Positions 16,896 to 30,019 of a stretch of DNA of 64,000 nt are shown here, one piece after another (the stretch's first letter is position 1; every line of letters starts with the position of its first letter). Below the pieces are notes generated by a model. The model saw nothing but the letters and a program-made list of their open reading frames with translations, had not been told where the DNA came from and made no database searches. Source of the stretch: Novosphingobium pokkalii (GTDB lineage: Bacteria > Pseudomonadota > Alphaproteobacteria > Sphingomonadales > Sphingomonadaceae); NCBI RefSeq assembly GCF_014652855.1, contig NZ_BMZP01000003.1, positions 186,001-250,000 on the forward strand, given 5' to 3'. The position numbers and the translations under genes are program-made.

Positions 16896-17831
16896 ATGCC
16901 CCCTTCTCCGATCCGCCTGGGCCTGGTGGGACTGGGCAAGATTGCCCGCGACCAGCATCTTCCCGCGATCACGGCAAATTCCGGGTTCGACCTGGTCGCC
17001 GTGGCCGATCCGATCCACCGCATCGACGGTGTTCGCGGCTATGCCGGGCTTGACGAAATGCTGGCGGGCGAAGCGGGTCGGCTCGATGCCGTGGCGCTGT
17101 GCACGCCGCCCTCGGTGCGCGTGCCCCTTGCCCGGCAGGCCATCGCCGCCGGGCTGGATGTCCTGCTGGAAAAGCCGCCGGCCGCTGCCCCCACCCAGGC
17201 CGAAGCCCTGGCACAACTGGCTGCCCGCGCCGGCGTCACGCTCTATGCCGCCTGGCACTCGCGCGAAAGCGAAGTGGTGGAAGCCGCGCGCGCCTGGCTC
17301 GCCACGCGCAATGTTCGGAGCGTGCACATCGCCTGGCGCGAGAACGTGCGCCAGTGGCATCCGGGGCAAGACTGGCTGCTGGCCAAGGGCGGCTTTGGCG
17401 TGTTCGATCCGGCCATCAACGCCTTTTCGATCCTGACCGAAATCCTGCCCGCCGGCATCTGCGTGGAAGGGGCCGACCTGATCGTCCCGGCCAATCGCCA
17501 GTCGCCCACCGACGCGCACGTGCGGATGCGGTGCAGCACGGGCGCGCCGATCACCGCCGATCTCTCGATCCTGCAACCCGGCCACCAGCAATGGGATATT
17601 GTGGTGCAGACCGACGATGGCGACCTGGTGCTGCGCGAGGGCGGCCATCGCCTGGAAATCGGCGGAACGCTGCGCCAGGAATCCGGCAACGACGAATATC
17701 CCCGTATCTATCGCCGCTTTGCCGATCTCATCGCGCGGCGCGCCAGCGATGCCGACGCCAGCCCGCTGGCACTGGTGGCCGATGCCCTGTTGCTCGGCGC
17801 TGTGACCACCGGCCCCGATTTCGAGTTCTGA
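16896..17831 (+). CDS. gal: D-galactose 1-dehydrogenase (Gfo/Idh/MocA family)
   Basis: The 311-residue protein has the Gfo/Idh/MocA Rossmann start LGLVGLGKIARDQHLPAI and the EKPPA motif with the catalytic lysine. The KIARDQHLPAI start is closely like Pseudomonas galactose dehydrogenases, which oxidise D-galactose (and often L-arabinose) to the lactone with NAD(P)+. The ATG at 16896 is preceded by GAGGA. The beta-galactosidase follows by 3 bases, so released galactose would be passed straight into oxidation. Confidence 0.9.
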   Translation: MPPSPIRLGLVGLGKIARDQHLPAITANSGFDLVAVADPIHRIDGVRGYAGLDEMLAGEAGRLDAVALCTPPSVRVPLARQAIAAGLDVLLEKPPAAAPTQAEALAQLAARAGVTLYAAWHSRESEVVEAARAWLATRNVRSVHIAWRENVRQWHPGQDWLLAKGGFGVFDPAINAFSILTEILPAGICVEGADLIVPANRQSPTDAHVRMRCSTGAPITADLSILQPGHQQWDIVVQTDDGDLVLREGGHRLEIGGTLRQESGNDEYPRIYRRFADLIARRASDADASPLALVADALLLGAVTTGPDFEF

Positions 17832-17834
17832 ACG

Positions 17835-20333
17835 ATGATCCCCAACCCCACTGCCGACCGCCGCACCGCCCTTGCTCTGGGCCTTGCTGGCCTTGCCACC
17901 GGTGCCACGCCCGCGCTGGCTGCAACAGCCGCGACCACGGCCATCACACCGGCATCGCCTTCGCCCCGCCGCCGTGAACGGCTGGCCGATGGCTGGCGCT
18001 TTGCCCTGGGCCATGCGGCAGACATGGCGCGCGATTTCGATTTCGGGCTATGGCAGCGCACCTATGCCAAGCCGGGCCAGGCTGTCTCACCCGCCACCAT
18101 GGCCGATTTCAACGACAGCGCCTGGGCTTCCGTGCGCGTGCCGCACGATTGGGCGGTGGACCTGCCCTATGCCCCGCCCAAGGCGGCGGTGGCCAAGGAC
18201 CAGGAAGACATGGCGGCAGCGCACGGCTTCCGCGCCATCGGCCGCGATTTCCCCCAGAACAGCGTGGGCTGGTATCGCCGCAAACTGCCGATCGGCGCCA
18301 GTGACAAGGGCCGCGCGATCTGGCTGGAATTCGATGGCGTGTTCCGCAACTGCAAGGTTTTCGTCAACGGCTATGAAGCCGGTGGCAGCGCCTCGGGCTA
18401 TGCCCCGTTCCGCGTCGATATCGCCGATTTCCTCAACTATGACGGCACGCCCAACCAGTTGGCGCTGCGCGTCGATGCCACGCTGGGCGAAGGCTGGTTC
18501 TATGAAGGCGCCGGCATCTATCGCCATGTCGACCTGGTCAGCGCCGCGCCGCTGCACGTGCCGCAATGGGGCACCTGGGTGCGCAGCACGGTCGATGCCG
18601 GGGGCGCGCAGGTCGCCATCGAAACCACGCTCGCCAACGCAGCCGAAGCGGCCGGCAGCGTGCAATTGCGCCATCGCGTGATCGCGCCGGATGGCACGAC
18701 AGCGACCACGATCGCGCCGAGCGAGGCCATCGCGCTGGCGCCGGGCGGTCAAGCGCTGGCCAAGGCTTCGCTCGCCCTGCCCGCGCCGCGCCTGTGGTCG
18801 CCCCAGACCCCGCATCTCTACACGCTGGAAACCGCCGTGCTGGTGGATGGCCAAGAGGTGGACCGGGTGGAAACCCGCTTCGGCATCCGCACCCTGGCCT
18901 TCGACGGCACGCGCGGCTTTGCCGTCAACGGCCAGCCGGTGAAGCTGCTGGGCGTGTGCAACCACCAGGACCACGCCGGCGTCGGCACGGCCATTCCCGA
19001 TGCCCTGCATGCCTGGCGCGTGGCGCAGACGCAGGGCATGGGCGCCAATGCCTGGCGCAGCGCGCACAATCCGCCCGCCCAGGCCCTGCTCGATATCTGC
19101 GACGCGAGCGGCATGATGATGATTGCCGAAACCCGGCTCAACACCACCAACCCGGAAGCGCTGGACGAACTGGAGCGGATGATCCTGTCATCGCGCAACC
19201 ACCCCGCGATCATCCTGTGGTCGGTGGGCAACGAGGAAGGGCACCAGGGCACCGAGCGTGGTCGGCGCCTGTCCGCCCAGCTCGTGGCGCGCTGCAAGCA
19301 GCTCGATCCCACGCGGCTGACCACCCAGGCGATGGACCAGGGCTGGGACGGCGGCGCGGCCGATGCGGTGGACGTGGTCGGCTTCAACTATCGCACCGAC
19401 AAGATTCCCGCCTGGCGCCAGCGCCATCCCGGCAAGCCGGTGATCGGCACCGAAACCGGCAGCACCGTCGCCACGCGCGGCGCCTATGCCAACGATGCCG
19501 CCGCCCACGTGGTGCGCGCCTATGACACCGAGCATCCGTGGTGGGCGAGCACCGCCGAGGAATGGTGGAAAATCGTGGCCGCCGAGCCGGGCATTGCCGG
19601 CGGCTTCATCTGGACCGGCTTCGACTATCGCGGCGAGCCCACGCCCTATCCGCAGTTTCCCAGCGTCTCCAGCTATTTCGGGGCGATGGACCTGTGCGGA
19701 TTGCCCAAGGACAACTATTACTACTACCGCGCCTGGTGGCGCCGCGACCAGCCGCTGGTCCACCTGCTGCCGCACTGGACCTGGACCGGGCGCGAAGGCC
19801 AGCCGATCGAGGTCTGGGCGCACGGCAACGCCGAGGAAGTGGAATTGCTGCTCAATGGCCGCTCGCTGGGCCGCAAGGCTATGCCGGAAAACGGCCACCT
19901 CGCGTGGCAGGTGCCCTATGCCCCCGGCACGCTGGAAGCGCGCGGCTATGCGCGGGGCAAGCTGGTGGCCCGCGACCGCCGCGTGACGGCCGGCGCGCCC
20001 GCCGCGCTGCGCCTGGTGACCGAGCGGACGCGCCTGGCCGCCGATGGCGACGATCTGGCCGCCGTGCGCGTGGACGTGGTCGATGCCCATGGCACGCTGG
20101 TGCCCATGGCCGACACGCCGCTCACCTTTGCCGTGACCGGCGCCGCGCGGCTGATCGGATTGGGCAACGGCAATCCCACGTCCACCGAGCCGGACAAGGG
20201 CACCACGCGCCGCGCTTTCAACGGCCTGGCCCAGGCGCTGGTGCAAGGCACCGGCACGGTGGGCGGTGCCCGGCTCACCGTCAGCGCGGCGGGGCTCAAG
20301 CCTGCCAGCCTTGACCTCCTGTTCCACGCCTGA
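17835..20333 (+). CDS. GH2 beta-galactosidase, exported
   Basis: The 832-residue glycoside hydrolase family 2 protein has a twin-arginine-like signal (RR at 9-10, then a hydrophobic run to about residue 31), a sugar-binding N-domain, an Ig-like domain, and the TIM barrel. The acid/base is E467 (WSVGNEEG) and the nucleophile E540 (VIGTETG). The C-terminal part has the extra Ig-like domains of DUF4982-containing GH2 enzymes. It would remove terminal beta-galactose from galactan oligomers in the periplasm. It lies between gal and the GH53 gene in one operon. Confidence 0.9.
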   Translation: MIPNPTADRRTALALGLAGLATGATPALAATAATTAITPASPSPRRRERLADGWRFALGHAADMARDFDFGLWQRTYAKPGQAVSPATMADFNDSAWASVRVPHDWAVDLPYAPPKAAVAKDQEDMAAAHGFRAIGRDFPQNSVGWYRRKLPIGASDKGRAIWLEFDGVFRNCKVFVNGYEAGGSASGYAPFRVDIADFLNYDGTPNQLALRVDATLGEGWFYEGAGIYRHVDLVSAAPLHVPQWGTWVRSTVDAGGAQVAIETTLANAAEAAGSVQLRHRVIAPDGTTATTIAPSEAIALAPGGQALAKASLALPAPRLWSPQTPHLYTLETAVLVDGQEVDRVETRFGIRTLAFDGTRGFAVNGQPVKLLGVCNHQDHAGVGTAIPDALHAWRVAQTQGMGANAWRSAHNPPAQALLDICDASGMMMIAETRLNTTNPEALDELERMILSSRNHPAIILWSVGNEEGHQGTERGRRLSAQLVARCKQLDPTRLTTQAMDQGWDGGAADAVDVVGFNYRTDKIPAWRQRHPGKPVIGTETGSTVATRGAYANDAAAHVVRAYDTEHPWWASTAEEWWKIVAAEPGIAGGFIWTGFDYRGEPTPYPQFPSVSSYFGAMDLCGLPKDNYYYYRAWWRRDQPLVHLLPHWTWTGREGQPIEVWAHGNAEEVELLLNGRSLGRKAMPENGHLAWQVPYAPGTLEARGYARGKLVARDRRVTAGAPAALRLVTERTRLAADGDDLAAVRVDVVDAHGTLVPMADTPLTFAVTGAARLIGLGNGNPTSTEPDKGTTRRAFNGLAQALVQGTGTVGGARLTVSAAGLKPASLDLLFHA

Positions 20334-20352
20334 CGCGAAAGGCCCCTTTTTT

Positions 20353-21480
20353 ATGCCCCTGCTGCGCCGCGCGCTCTGCGCTTCCGCCTCGCTGTTCCTG
20401 GCCAGTTCGGCCATGGCTGCCCCACCTGCTCCACCTGCCCCGCCCCCGCTCTACCTGGGCGCGGACCTGTCGTTCACCAACGAGATGGAAGCTTGCGGGG
20501 CGAAGTTCCTCGACCATGGTAAACCCGCCGATCCGTTCGTGCTGCTCAAGCAGCATGGCGGCAACCTGATGCGCGTGCGGCTGTGGAACAACCCGACATG
20601 GACGCACTACAGCGCCTATGACGATGTGCTCAAGACGATCACCCGCGCCCATGCGGCGGGGCTCAACGTCCTGCTCGATTTCCATTATTCCGACGATTGG
20701 GCCGATGGCGACAAGCAGCCCGCCCCCGCCGCGTGGGCCGGCCTTTCCACCGATGCCCAGGTGAAGGCGCTGCACGATTACACCCGCGAAGTGCTCGACA
20801 AACTGGCCGCCGCCGGGCAACTGCCGGAAATGGTCCAGGTCGGCAACGAGACCAACGCGGCCATGCAGGGCGGCGCCAAGGACCAGCCGATCGACTGGGT
20901 GCGCAATGCCCGCCTGCTCAATGCCGGGATCAGCGCCGTGCGCGAAGCATCAAAGGCCCACGGCAAGCCGATCCAGATCATGCTGCACATTGCCCAGCCC
21001 GAAAACGTGATCCCGTGGTTCGACGATGCCACGGCCGCCGGGGTGCTGGATTACGACATCATCGGCATCAGCTATTATTCCAAGTGGTCGAAGTACAACC
21101 TCTCGGGCCTGGGCAAGGTGATCGACGCCGCCCACCGCCGCTATGGCGCGCAAGTCTGGGTGGTGGAGACGGCCTATGCCTTTTCCGACGACCATGCCGA
21201 CGACACCACCAACCTGCTCGGCTCCGACAGCGCCATCCCGGGCTATCCCGTCAGCCCGCAGGGCCAGCGCAGGTATCTGGAAGACCTGACCCAGACCGTG
21301 GTCAACAACGGCGGCAACGGCGTGGTCTACTGGGCGCCGGACTGGGTTTCGACCAAGTGCAAGACTCGCTGGGGCACTGGTTCAAGCTGGGAAAACGCAG
21401 CGATGTTCGACATCAAGCGCCACGAAGCGCTGCCCGCGTTCGACTGGCTGGGCAAGACCTACACGCCGCAAGGCAAGTAA
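20353..21480 (+). CDS. GH53 arabinogalactan endo-beta-1,4-galactanase
   Basis: The 375-residue protein has a signal peptide (cleavage after about residue 22, AMA), a short Pro/Ala stretch, and a GH53 barrel: YLGADLSF near 34, NLMRVRLWNNP, LDFHYSDDWAD, the acid/base E166 (VGNETN) and the nucleophile E272 (VWVVETAY). It cuts beta-1,4-galactan chains of pectin side chains. It starts 19 bases after the GH2 stop and ends the operon. Together the two enzymes feed galactose to the oxidative pathway. Confidence 0.92.
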   Translation: MPLLRRALCASASLFLASSAMAAPPAPPAPPPLYLGADLSFTNEMEACGAKFLDHGKPADPFVLLKQHGGNLMRVRLWNNPTWTHYSAYDDVLKTITRAHAAGLNVLLDFHYSDDWADGDKQPAPAAWAGLSTDAQVKALHDYTREVLDKLAAAGQLPEMVQVGNETNAAMQGGAKDQPIDWVRNARLLNAGISAVREASKAHGKPIQIMLHIAQPENVIPWFDDATAAGVLDYDIIGISYYSKWSKYNLSGLGKVIDAAHRRYGAQVWVVETAYAFSDDHADDTTNLLGSDSAIPGYPVSPQGQRRYLEDLTQTVVNNGGNGVVYWAPDWVSTKCKTRWGTGSSWENAAMFDIKRHEALPAFDWLGKTYTPQGK

Positions 21481-21489
21481 GCGAGGTGC

Positions 21490-21516
21490 GCGCCCGGTCG
21501 GCAACCGACCGGGCGC
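21490..21516 (+). terminator. Strong hairpin after GH53 gene
   Basis: A 12-bp perfect stem (GCGCCCGGTCGG/CCGACCGGGCGC) with a 3-base loop lies 10 bases after the stop. No T-run follows, so it is a hairpin-only or Rho-assisted terminator between convergent genes (pyrG ends at 21533). Confidence 0.5.
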
Positions 21517-21532
21517 CACACGCAAGACAGGA

Positions 21533-23176
<1,644 letters not shown>

Positions 23177-23382
23177 TTAGCGTCAGAAGGGACAGGAGCG
23201 CAAGGGGGTGCGACGCCAAAAGGCATCACCAAAAGGCTGGACCATCCCCAAGCGCGGGGCGAACCGTAACATCCCGTACACCGCAGTGCGGCGCGACAGG
23301 AGATCACGTCAAGAACCCGCAAAAACAAAACCGGCGTCCCCACCTGTGCGGCGGGAACGCCTGGCTTCATCGTTGCGCGGTA

Positions 23383-23772
23383 TTACTGCTTGGCGGCACC
23401 ACCGAGCGGATCGGCGGGTGCGGCGGGCGCCGCTGCCGAGGGATCGGCAGCCGGTGCCACCGGAGCCGCAGCCGGCTGCTGGGCCTGGCCGGCCAGCGGA
23501 TCGGTCGTGCGCTGCAACGAGGTGTCGAGCGTGCGGGTGCCGCCGGTGTTCACCGCCATGGCGGCGAGCACGATGCTCAGGATCACGAACAGGCCCGCCA
23601 GAATCGAGGTCATGCGGGTGAGGAAATCGGCCGCACCGCGTGCCGACATGAAGCCGGCCGGGCTACCGCCCACGCCCAGGCCGCCGCCTTCGGACTTCTG
23701 GATAAGAATCACGCCGACCAGTGCGGCTGCAATCAGCGCCTGGACGATGGTGAGGAAGATAAAAAGCGACAT
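23383..23772 (-). CDS. secG: Preprotein translocase subunit SecG
   Basis: The 129-residue protein has the SecG layout: a first membrane helix (MSLFIFLTIVQALIAAALVGVILIQ), a conserved loop QKSEGGGLGVGG...FMSARGAADFLTRMT, and a second helix (ILAGLFVILSIVLAAMA). It supports the SecYEG channel. The C-terminal tail after residue 90 is a low-complexity Ala/Pro stretch typical of alphaproteobacterial SecG. The ATG at 23772 is chosen because the first helix begins there. Confidence 0.95.
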   Translation of the reverse strand: MSLFIFLTIVQALIAAALVGVILIQKSEGGGLGVGGSPAGFMSARGAADFLTRMTSILAGLFVILSIVLAAMAVNTGGTRTLDTSLQRTTDPLAGQAQQPAAAPVAPAADPSAAAPAAPADPLGGAAKQ

Positions 23773-23845
23773 GAGGTTCCGCCTGAAACTGTTGGCGCGC
23801 ACTTAGGGCGCGACGCGCCCTTGCGCAAGGGGCTCAATCCTGAGC

Positions 23846-24616
23846 TCAACTCTCGGACGCGCCCGCCGCCGCCACGATCGGCAGGAAGGCGTCGGCCGTC
23901 AGGCTGGCCCCGCCGACCAGCGCGCCACCCACCTCGGGCGCGGCCAGCAGCGCGGCGGCGTTGCCGGCATTGACCGAGCCGCCATAGAGAATGCGCGGCC
24001 GCGCGCCGGCCTCGCCATAGGCATGCACCAGGCGCGCCCGCACCGCCGCGTGCATCGCGATCACATCGCCCACGTCGGCCACGCGGCCCGTGCCGATCGC
24101 CCAGACCGGCTCATAGGCAATGGCAAGCTTGCCGACCATGGCCGCTTCCAGCGCGGCTTCGCCCTGCGGCAGTGAGCGGTCCACCTGCCCGCCGACCACG
24201 TCCAGCGCGCGCCCGACATCGCGTTCGTCCAGCGTCTCGCCCACGCAGATGATCACGCCCAGCCCGGCCGCCAGCGCGGCATCGGCCTTGGCCTGGACCA
24301 GGGCATCGCTTTCGCCATGGTCGCGACGGCGCTCGCTGTGGCCCAGAATCACGAAATCCGCCCCGATATCGGCCAGCATCGCGGCCGAAACGTCACCGGT
24401 GTGGGCGCCCTTGGCCTCGGTATGGCAATCCTGCCCGCCCACGCCGATGCCGGTCACCGCTTCGCGCAACAGGCCGATCAGCGGGAACGGCGGCGCCAGG
24501 GCGATATCCACCTGGGGATGGCGCGCGGCCGCCCGGTCGATGGCCCGGGCCTCGGCCAGCATGGCGCGGCTGCCGTTCATCTTCCAGTTGCCGACGATAT
24601 ATGGTCGTTGCGCCAT
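23846..24616 (-). CDS. tpiA: Triosephosphate isomerase
   Basis: The 256-residue protein carries all TIM landmarks: the catalytic lysine in GNWKMNG, the histidine in LGHSERR, the glutamate in AYEPVWAIGTG and the phosphate-binding YGGSVN. It interconverts dihydroxyacetone phosphate and glyceraldehyde 3-phosphate. The ATG at 24616 gives the family start MAQRPYIVGNWKMNG. It heads the minus-strand group tpiA-secG-pyrG and is divergent from ppiD. Confidence 0.98.
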   Translation of the reverse strand: MAQRPYIVGNWKMNGSRAMLAEARAIDRAAARHPQVDIALAPPFPLIGLLREAVTGIGVGGQDCHTEAKGAHTGDVSAAMLADIGADFVILGHSERRRDHGESDALVQAKADAALAAGLGVIICVGETLDERDVGRALDVVGGQVDRSLPQGEAALEAAMVGKLAIAYEPVWAIGTGRVADVGDVIAMHAAVRARLVHAYGEAGARPRILYGGSVNAGNAAALLAAPEVGGALVGGASLTADAFLPIVAAAGASES

Positions 24617-24920
24617 GGCTGGCTTTGTCCCTCGTGCTGTATGCCCCATGGAATGCGGGCCGCGCCGCCCCGGCAAATGCCTGGACACGATGCGTGCCAC
24701 CCCGATTCCTCTTGCCCCCTTGCCTGCAATTGCCGGGCAAGCGCAAGACCCGCGCGATGAAGTGCAGGCCAGCGGGCGGAATGTCGGCAAGGTGCGGCGC
24801 CAAGCCCACAATCCTTTGGCCATGCCCACAGGCCCATACCCAATCCACAGGCATTGCGGGATCGGTTCAAGCCTCCTAAGGCAGGCGCTTCCAAGTCAAT
24901 GGCGGATTTGATCGCATCCC
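24617..24920. promoter_or_regulatory. Divergent intergenic region tpiA / ppiD
   Basis: This 304-base gap must hold the promoters of tpiA (leftward) and ppiD (rightward). I see no convincing small gene, palindrome or strong consensus promoter. The short inverted elements around CCACAGGCCC and GGCAATTGCC-like sequences are not distinctive at this GC content. Confidence 0.4.
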
Positions 24921-26864
24921 ATGCTCTCGCTGTTTCGTAAACTGATCCATTCCCGCATCGGCGCGTTGTTCGCCCTGGTGTTCATCGGCCTTCTCGCGCT
25001 GGCCTTTGCCGGCGCCGACGTGACCGGCCTGCGCGTTGGCCAGACCAGCGGCAGCGAGGCAGCGGCCACCGTGGGCCACGCCAAGGTCGGCGTGGACGAG
25101 CTGGGCAAGACGATCACCTCTGCCTTCGAGCAGGAGCGGGAGCAGAACCCCACGCTCACCATGAAGCAGTTCCTGGCCCAGGGCGTGCTCAACGATGCGC
25201 TGTCCGGCCTGGCCGATCGCGCCGCGATGCAGGAATGGGCCGCCAGCGCGCAGATGGGCGTGAGCGACCGCCTGGTCGACAGCGAGATCGCCAAGCAAGC
25301 GGCGTTCCAGGGGCCGGACGGCAAGTTCAACGATGCGGTCTATCGCGCCTTCCTCGCCCAGCGCGGCCTGACCGACGCGGCCGTGCGCAAGTCGATCACG
25401 CAGAGCCTGATCGCCCGCCAGGTGCTCTCGCCGGTGTCGGAAGGCAATGCCATGCCCGCCTCGGCCGTGGCGCGCTATGCCGCGATGCTCAAGGAAAAGC
25501 GCGAAGGTGACATCGCCTTCCTGCCGAGCCTGGCCTTTGCCGGCAAGGACAAGCCGTCCGATGCCGTGCTCGCAGCCTATTACAAGGCCAACGCCGCCCG
25601 CTATCAGCAGCCCGAGCGCCGCACCCTGCGCTATGCCGTGATCGACGAGGCGACCCTGGCCAACGTGCCCGCCCCCAGCGATGCCGATATCGCCGCCCGC
25701 TACAAGGCCAAGGCCGATGTCTATGGCGCCAGCGAAACCCGCACCGTGACGCAAGTCGTCGTGCCGACGCAGCAGGCCGCACAGGCTCTGGCGGCGGAAG
25801 TCTCCGGCGGTACCAGCATCGAAGCAGCCGCCCGCGCCAAGGGCCTTGCCGCCAGCAAGATCGCCGACCTGACTCGCGACAAGCTGGCCGCGCAAAGCTC
25901 GCCCGCCGTGGCCGACGCCGTGTTTGCCGCCGCGCAGGGCAAAGTAGCCACCCCGGCCAAGAGCGGCCTGGGCTGGCACGTGATCCGCGTCGACGCCGTG
26001 GTCAAGAAGGCCGGCAAGACGCTGGAGCAGGCCCGGCCCGAACTCGTCGCCGAACTGACCACCGAAAAGCGCCACGCCGCGCTGCTCGACCTGTCTTCGC
26101 GCCTCGAAGAGCAGTTCGAGAACCACACCGGCCTCGCCGACGTGGCCAAGGCGCAGGGCGTGACCGTGACCACCACCCCGGCGCTTACCGCCGATGGCAC
26201 CGTGTTCGGCCAGCCCGGCCAGAAGGCTCCGGCTGACGTTGCCGCGCTGCTTCAGGGCGCCTTTGCCATGGAGCACGAAGGCGAAGCGCAAGTGACGCCG
26301 CTGGCCGATGGCAAGCGCATCGCGATCTTCGACGTGGGCCAGATCACGCCGGCCGCGCCCGCGCCGCTCGACCAGATCAAGGATGCCGTGGCGCGCGACT
26401 ATGCCACCGAGCAGGGCGTGGCCAAGGCCAAGCAGGCTTCGGCCACCGTGCTCGCCGCGATGGCCAAGGGCACCTCGCTGGCCGACGCGCTCAAGGGCCT
26501 GGGCGTGCAACTGCCGCCCTCGCAGCCGATCGGCATCACCCGCGAACAGCTTGCCGCCATGCAGCAGAGCGGCCGCCAGTTGCCCCCGCCGCTGGTCCTG
26601 CTCTTCGCGATGTCGAAGGGCACGGCCAAGCCGCTCGAAGCGCCCAACAAGGCCGGCTTCTACGTCGTCTCGCTCAAGGCGGTGACGCCCGGCGTGATCC
26701 CTGCCGGCGATCCGTTCCTGGCCCAGGCCAGCAAGCAGTTCGGCATCGACATGGGCCGCGAGATGGCCGAGCAGCTTCGCGTCGCCATCCGCAACACCGT
26801 GGGCGTGACCCGCAACGAAACCGCGCTGCGTGCGCTCAACGCCAAGCTTGTCGGTAACCAGTAA
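24921..26864 (+). CDS. ppiD: Periplasmic folding chaperone / peptidyl-prolyl isomerase, PpiD-like
   Basis: The 647-residue protein starts with a short cytoplasmic segment and one membrane anchor (residues about 13-31), then a SurA_N-like region (VGVDELGKTITSAFEQE onwards), a parvulin domain near residues 275-362 (TQVVVPTQQAAQALA to GLGWHVIRVDAVV), and a C-terminal domain. It is the anchored periplasmic PPIase that meets proteins leaving SecYEG. Four bases separate it from trpE, an order common in sphingomonads, though the jobs are unrelated. Confidence 0.9.
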   Translation: MLSLFRKLIHSRIGALFALVFIGLLALAFAGADVTGLRVGQTSGSEAAATVGHAKVGVDELGKTITSAFEQEREQNPTLTMKQFLAQGVLNDALSGLADRAAMQEWAASAQMGVSDRLVDSEIAKQAAFQGPDGKFNDAVYRAFLAQRGLTDAAVRKSITQSLIARQVLSPVSEGNAMPASAVARYAAMLKEKREGDIAFLPSLAFAGKDKPSDAVLAAYYKANAARYQQPERRTLRYAVIDEATLANVPAPSDADIAARYKAKADVYGASETRTVTQVVVPTQQAAQALAAEVSGGTSIEAAARAKGLAASKIADLTRDKLAAQSSPAVADAVFAAAQGKVATPAKSGLGWHVIRVDAVVKKAGKTLEQARPELVAELTTEKRHAALLDLSSRLEEQFENHTGLADVAKAQGVTVTTTPALTADGTVFGQPGQKAPADVAALLQGAFAMEHEGEAQVTPLADGKRIAIFDVGQITPAAPAPLDQIKDAVARDYATEQGVAKAKQASATVLAAMAKGTSLADALKGLGVQLPPSQPIGITREQLAAMQQSGRQLPPPLVLLFAMSKGTAKPLEAPNKAGFYVVSLKAVTPGVIPAGDPFLAQASKQFGIDMGREMAEQLRVAIRNTVGVTRNETALRALNAKLVGNQ

Positions 26865-26868
26865 GACC

Positions 26869-28416
<1,548 letters not shown>

Positions 28417-28428
28417 GGAGGAGCCGAC

Positions 28429-29013
28429 ATGATCCTCGTCATCGACAATTACGACAGCTTCACCTGGAACCTGGTCCACTACCTGATGGAACTGGGAGCC
28501 GAAGTGAACGTGGTGCGCAACGACGCCATCTCGGCCGCCGACGCGTTGGCCAGTGGTGCCAAGGGCTTCCTGCTCTCGCCCGGCCCCTGCACCCCCAACG
28601 AAGCAGGCGTCAGCCTCGATCTCGTCGGCGCGGCGGCGCAGGCGGGCGTGCCGCTGCTCGGCGTGTGCCTGGGGCACCAGTCGATCGGCCAGTATTTCGG
28701 CGGCAAAGTGGTGCGCGGCGGGCTGATGCATGGCAAGACTTCGCCGGTCACCCACGATGGCACAGGCGTTTTCGCCGGCCTGCCCTCACCGTTCACCGCC
28801 ACGCGCTATCACTCGCTGGTGGTGGAAGACGTGCCGGAATGCCTGGTGGTCAACGCCCGCTCCGATGATGGCCACACCATGGGCTTCCGCCATGCCAGCC
28901 TGCCGATCCACGGCGTGCAGTTTCACCCCGAAAGCATCGCCACCGAACATGGCCACGCGATGATCGCCAATTTCCTGGCGCTGTGCGGGGTCAACGTGCG
29001 GATGCTGGCATGA
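28429..29013 (+). CDS. trpG: Anthranilate synthase component II (glutamine amidotransferase)
   Basis: The 194-residue class I amidotransferase has [15 protein letters not shown] at the start, the nucleophile cysteine in [11 protein letters not shown] and the His-Glu pair in [15 protein letters not shown]. It supplies ammonia to TrpE; in many bacteria the same subunit also serves PabB. GAGGAG lies 6 bases before the ATG. Its stop overlaps the trpD start by four bases (ATGA). Confidence 0.97.
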   Translation: MILVIDNYDSFTWNLVHYLMELGAEVNVVRNDAISAADALASGAKGFLLSPGPCTPNEAGVSLDLVGAAAQAGVPLLGVCLGHQSIGQYFGGKVVRGGLMHGKTSPVTHDGTGVFAGLPSPFTATRYHSLVVEDVPECLVVNARSDDGHTMGFRHASLPIHGVQFHPESIATEHGHAMIANFLALCGVNVRMLA

Positions 29014-30005
29014 GCCTGCTGCCGCCGGTGGCGGAAACCCCGCTGCCGCAGGACGAAGCGCAAGCCGCCTTTGCCGCCATTCTCGACGGCAAAGTGGCGG
29101 ACGAGGACACGATCGCGTTCCTCGTCGCCCTGTCCGATCGCGGCGAAAGCGCCAGCGAGATTGCCGGCGCCGCCCAGGCCATGCGCGCCCGCATGATCGG
29201 CATTGCCGCCCCCGACAATGCCATCGACGTCTGCGGCACCGGCGGCGACGGGCACCATACCCTGAACGTGTCCACCGCCGTCAGCCTGGTCGTGGCAGCC
29301 TGCGGCGTGCCGGTGGCCAAGCACGGCAATCGCGCCGCCAGCTCCAAGGCCGGCGCGGCCGATACGCTGGAGGCCCTCGGCCTCAATCTCGATCGCGCAG
29401 TCGAAACGGCGGAAGAGACGCTGGCCGATCTGGGCATCTGCTTCCTGTTTGCCGGCAAGCACCATCCCGCGATGGGCCGGATCATGCCGATCCGCCGCGC
29501 CATCGGCCGCCGCACGATCTTCAACCTGATGGGCCCCCTGGCCAATCCCGCCGGGGTGCAGCGCCAGTTGGTCGGCATTGCCCGGCCCGCCTATGTGCCG
29601 ATCTATGCCGATGCCCTGGCGCGCCTTGGCACCGCGCGCTCGTTCGTCGTCTCGGGCGACGAGGCGCTGGACGAGTTGAGCCTGGCCGGCGGCAACGAAG
29701 TGGCCGACGTGCACGGGCAGGCGATCCTGATGCACCGCGTGGCCCCTGCCGATGCCGGTCTGGCCACGGCCCCGGTCGATGCCATTCGCGGCGGGGACGC
29801 GGCCTATAACGCCGCCGCGCTCCAGGCCCTGCTCGATGGCCAGCCCGGCCCCTATCGCGATGCCGTGCTGTTCAACGCGGCCGCCGCGCTGATGGTGGCG
29901 GGCGAAGTGACCGACTGGCACGAGGGCGTGGAAGAAGCCGCCGAAACCATCGACAAGGGCCTGGCCCTTGGCTTGCTGCGTTGCTGGATCGACGCGCTGA
30001 AGTAA
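29010..30005 (+). CDS. trpD: Anthranilate phosphoribosyltransferase
   Basis: The 331-residue protein has the TrpD landmarks [16 protein letters not shown] (PRPP loop), [21 protein letters not shown] and [35 protein letters not shown]. It joins anthranilate to phosphoribosyl pyrophosphate. It is translationally coupled to trpG; trpC follows after 14 bases. Confidence 0.97.
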   Translation: MSLLPPVAETPLPQDEAQAAFAAILDGKVADEDTIAFLVALSDRGESASEIAGAAQAMRARMIGIAAPDNAIDVCGTGGDGHHTLNVSTAVSLVVAACGVPVAKHGNRAASSKAGAADTLEALGLNLDRAVETAEETLADLGICFLFAGKHHPAMGRIMPIRRAIGRRTIFNLMGPLANPAGVQRQLVGIARPAYVPIYADALARLGTARSFVVSGDEALDELSLAGGNEVADVHGQAILMHRVAPADAGLATAPVDAIRGGDAAYNAAALQALLDGQPGPYRDAVLFNAAAALMVAGEVTDWHEGVEEAAETIDKGLALGLLRCWIDALK

Positions 30006-30019
30006 GGCATTTGCGAAGC

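Noticed and set aside
23347..23369. GGAAC followed by CGTT downstream of secG
   Set aside because: The spacing is 12 bases, too short for an EcfG promoter, and it lies near the secG end.
26830..26868. trp attenuator or leader peptide
   Set aside because: ppiD ends 4 bases before trpE, which leaves no room for a leader peptide with tandem Trp codons.
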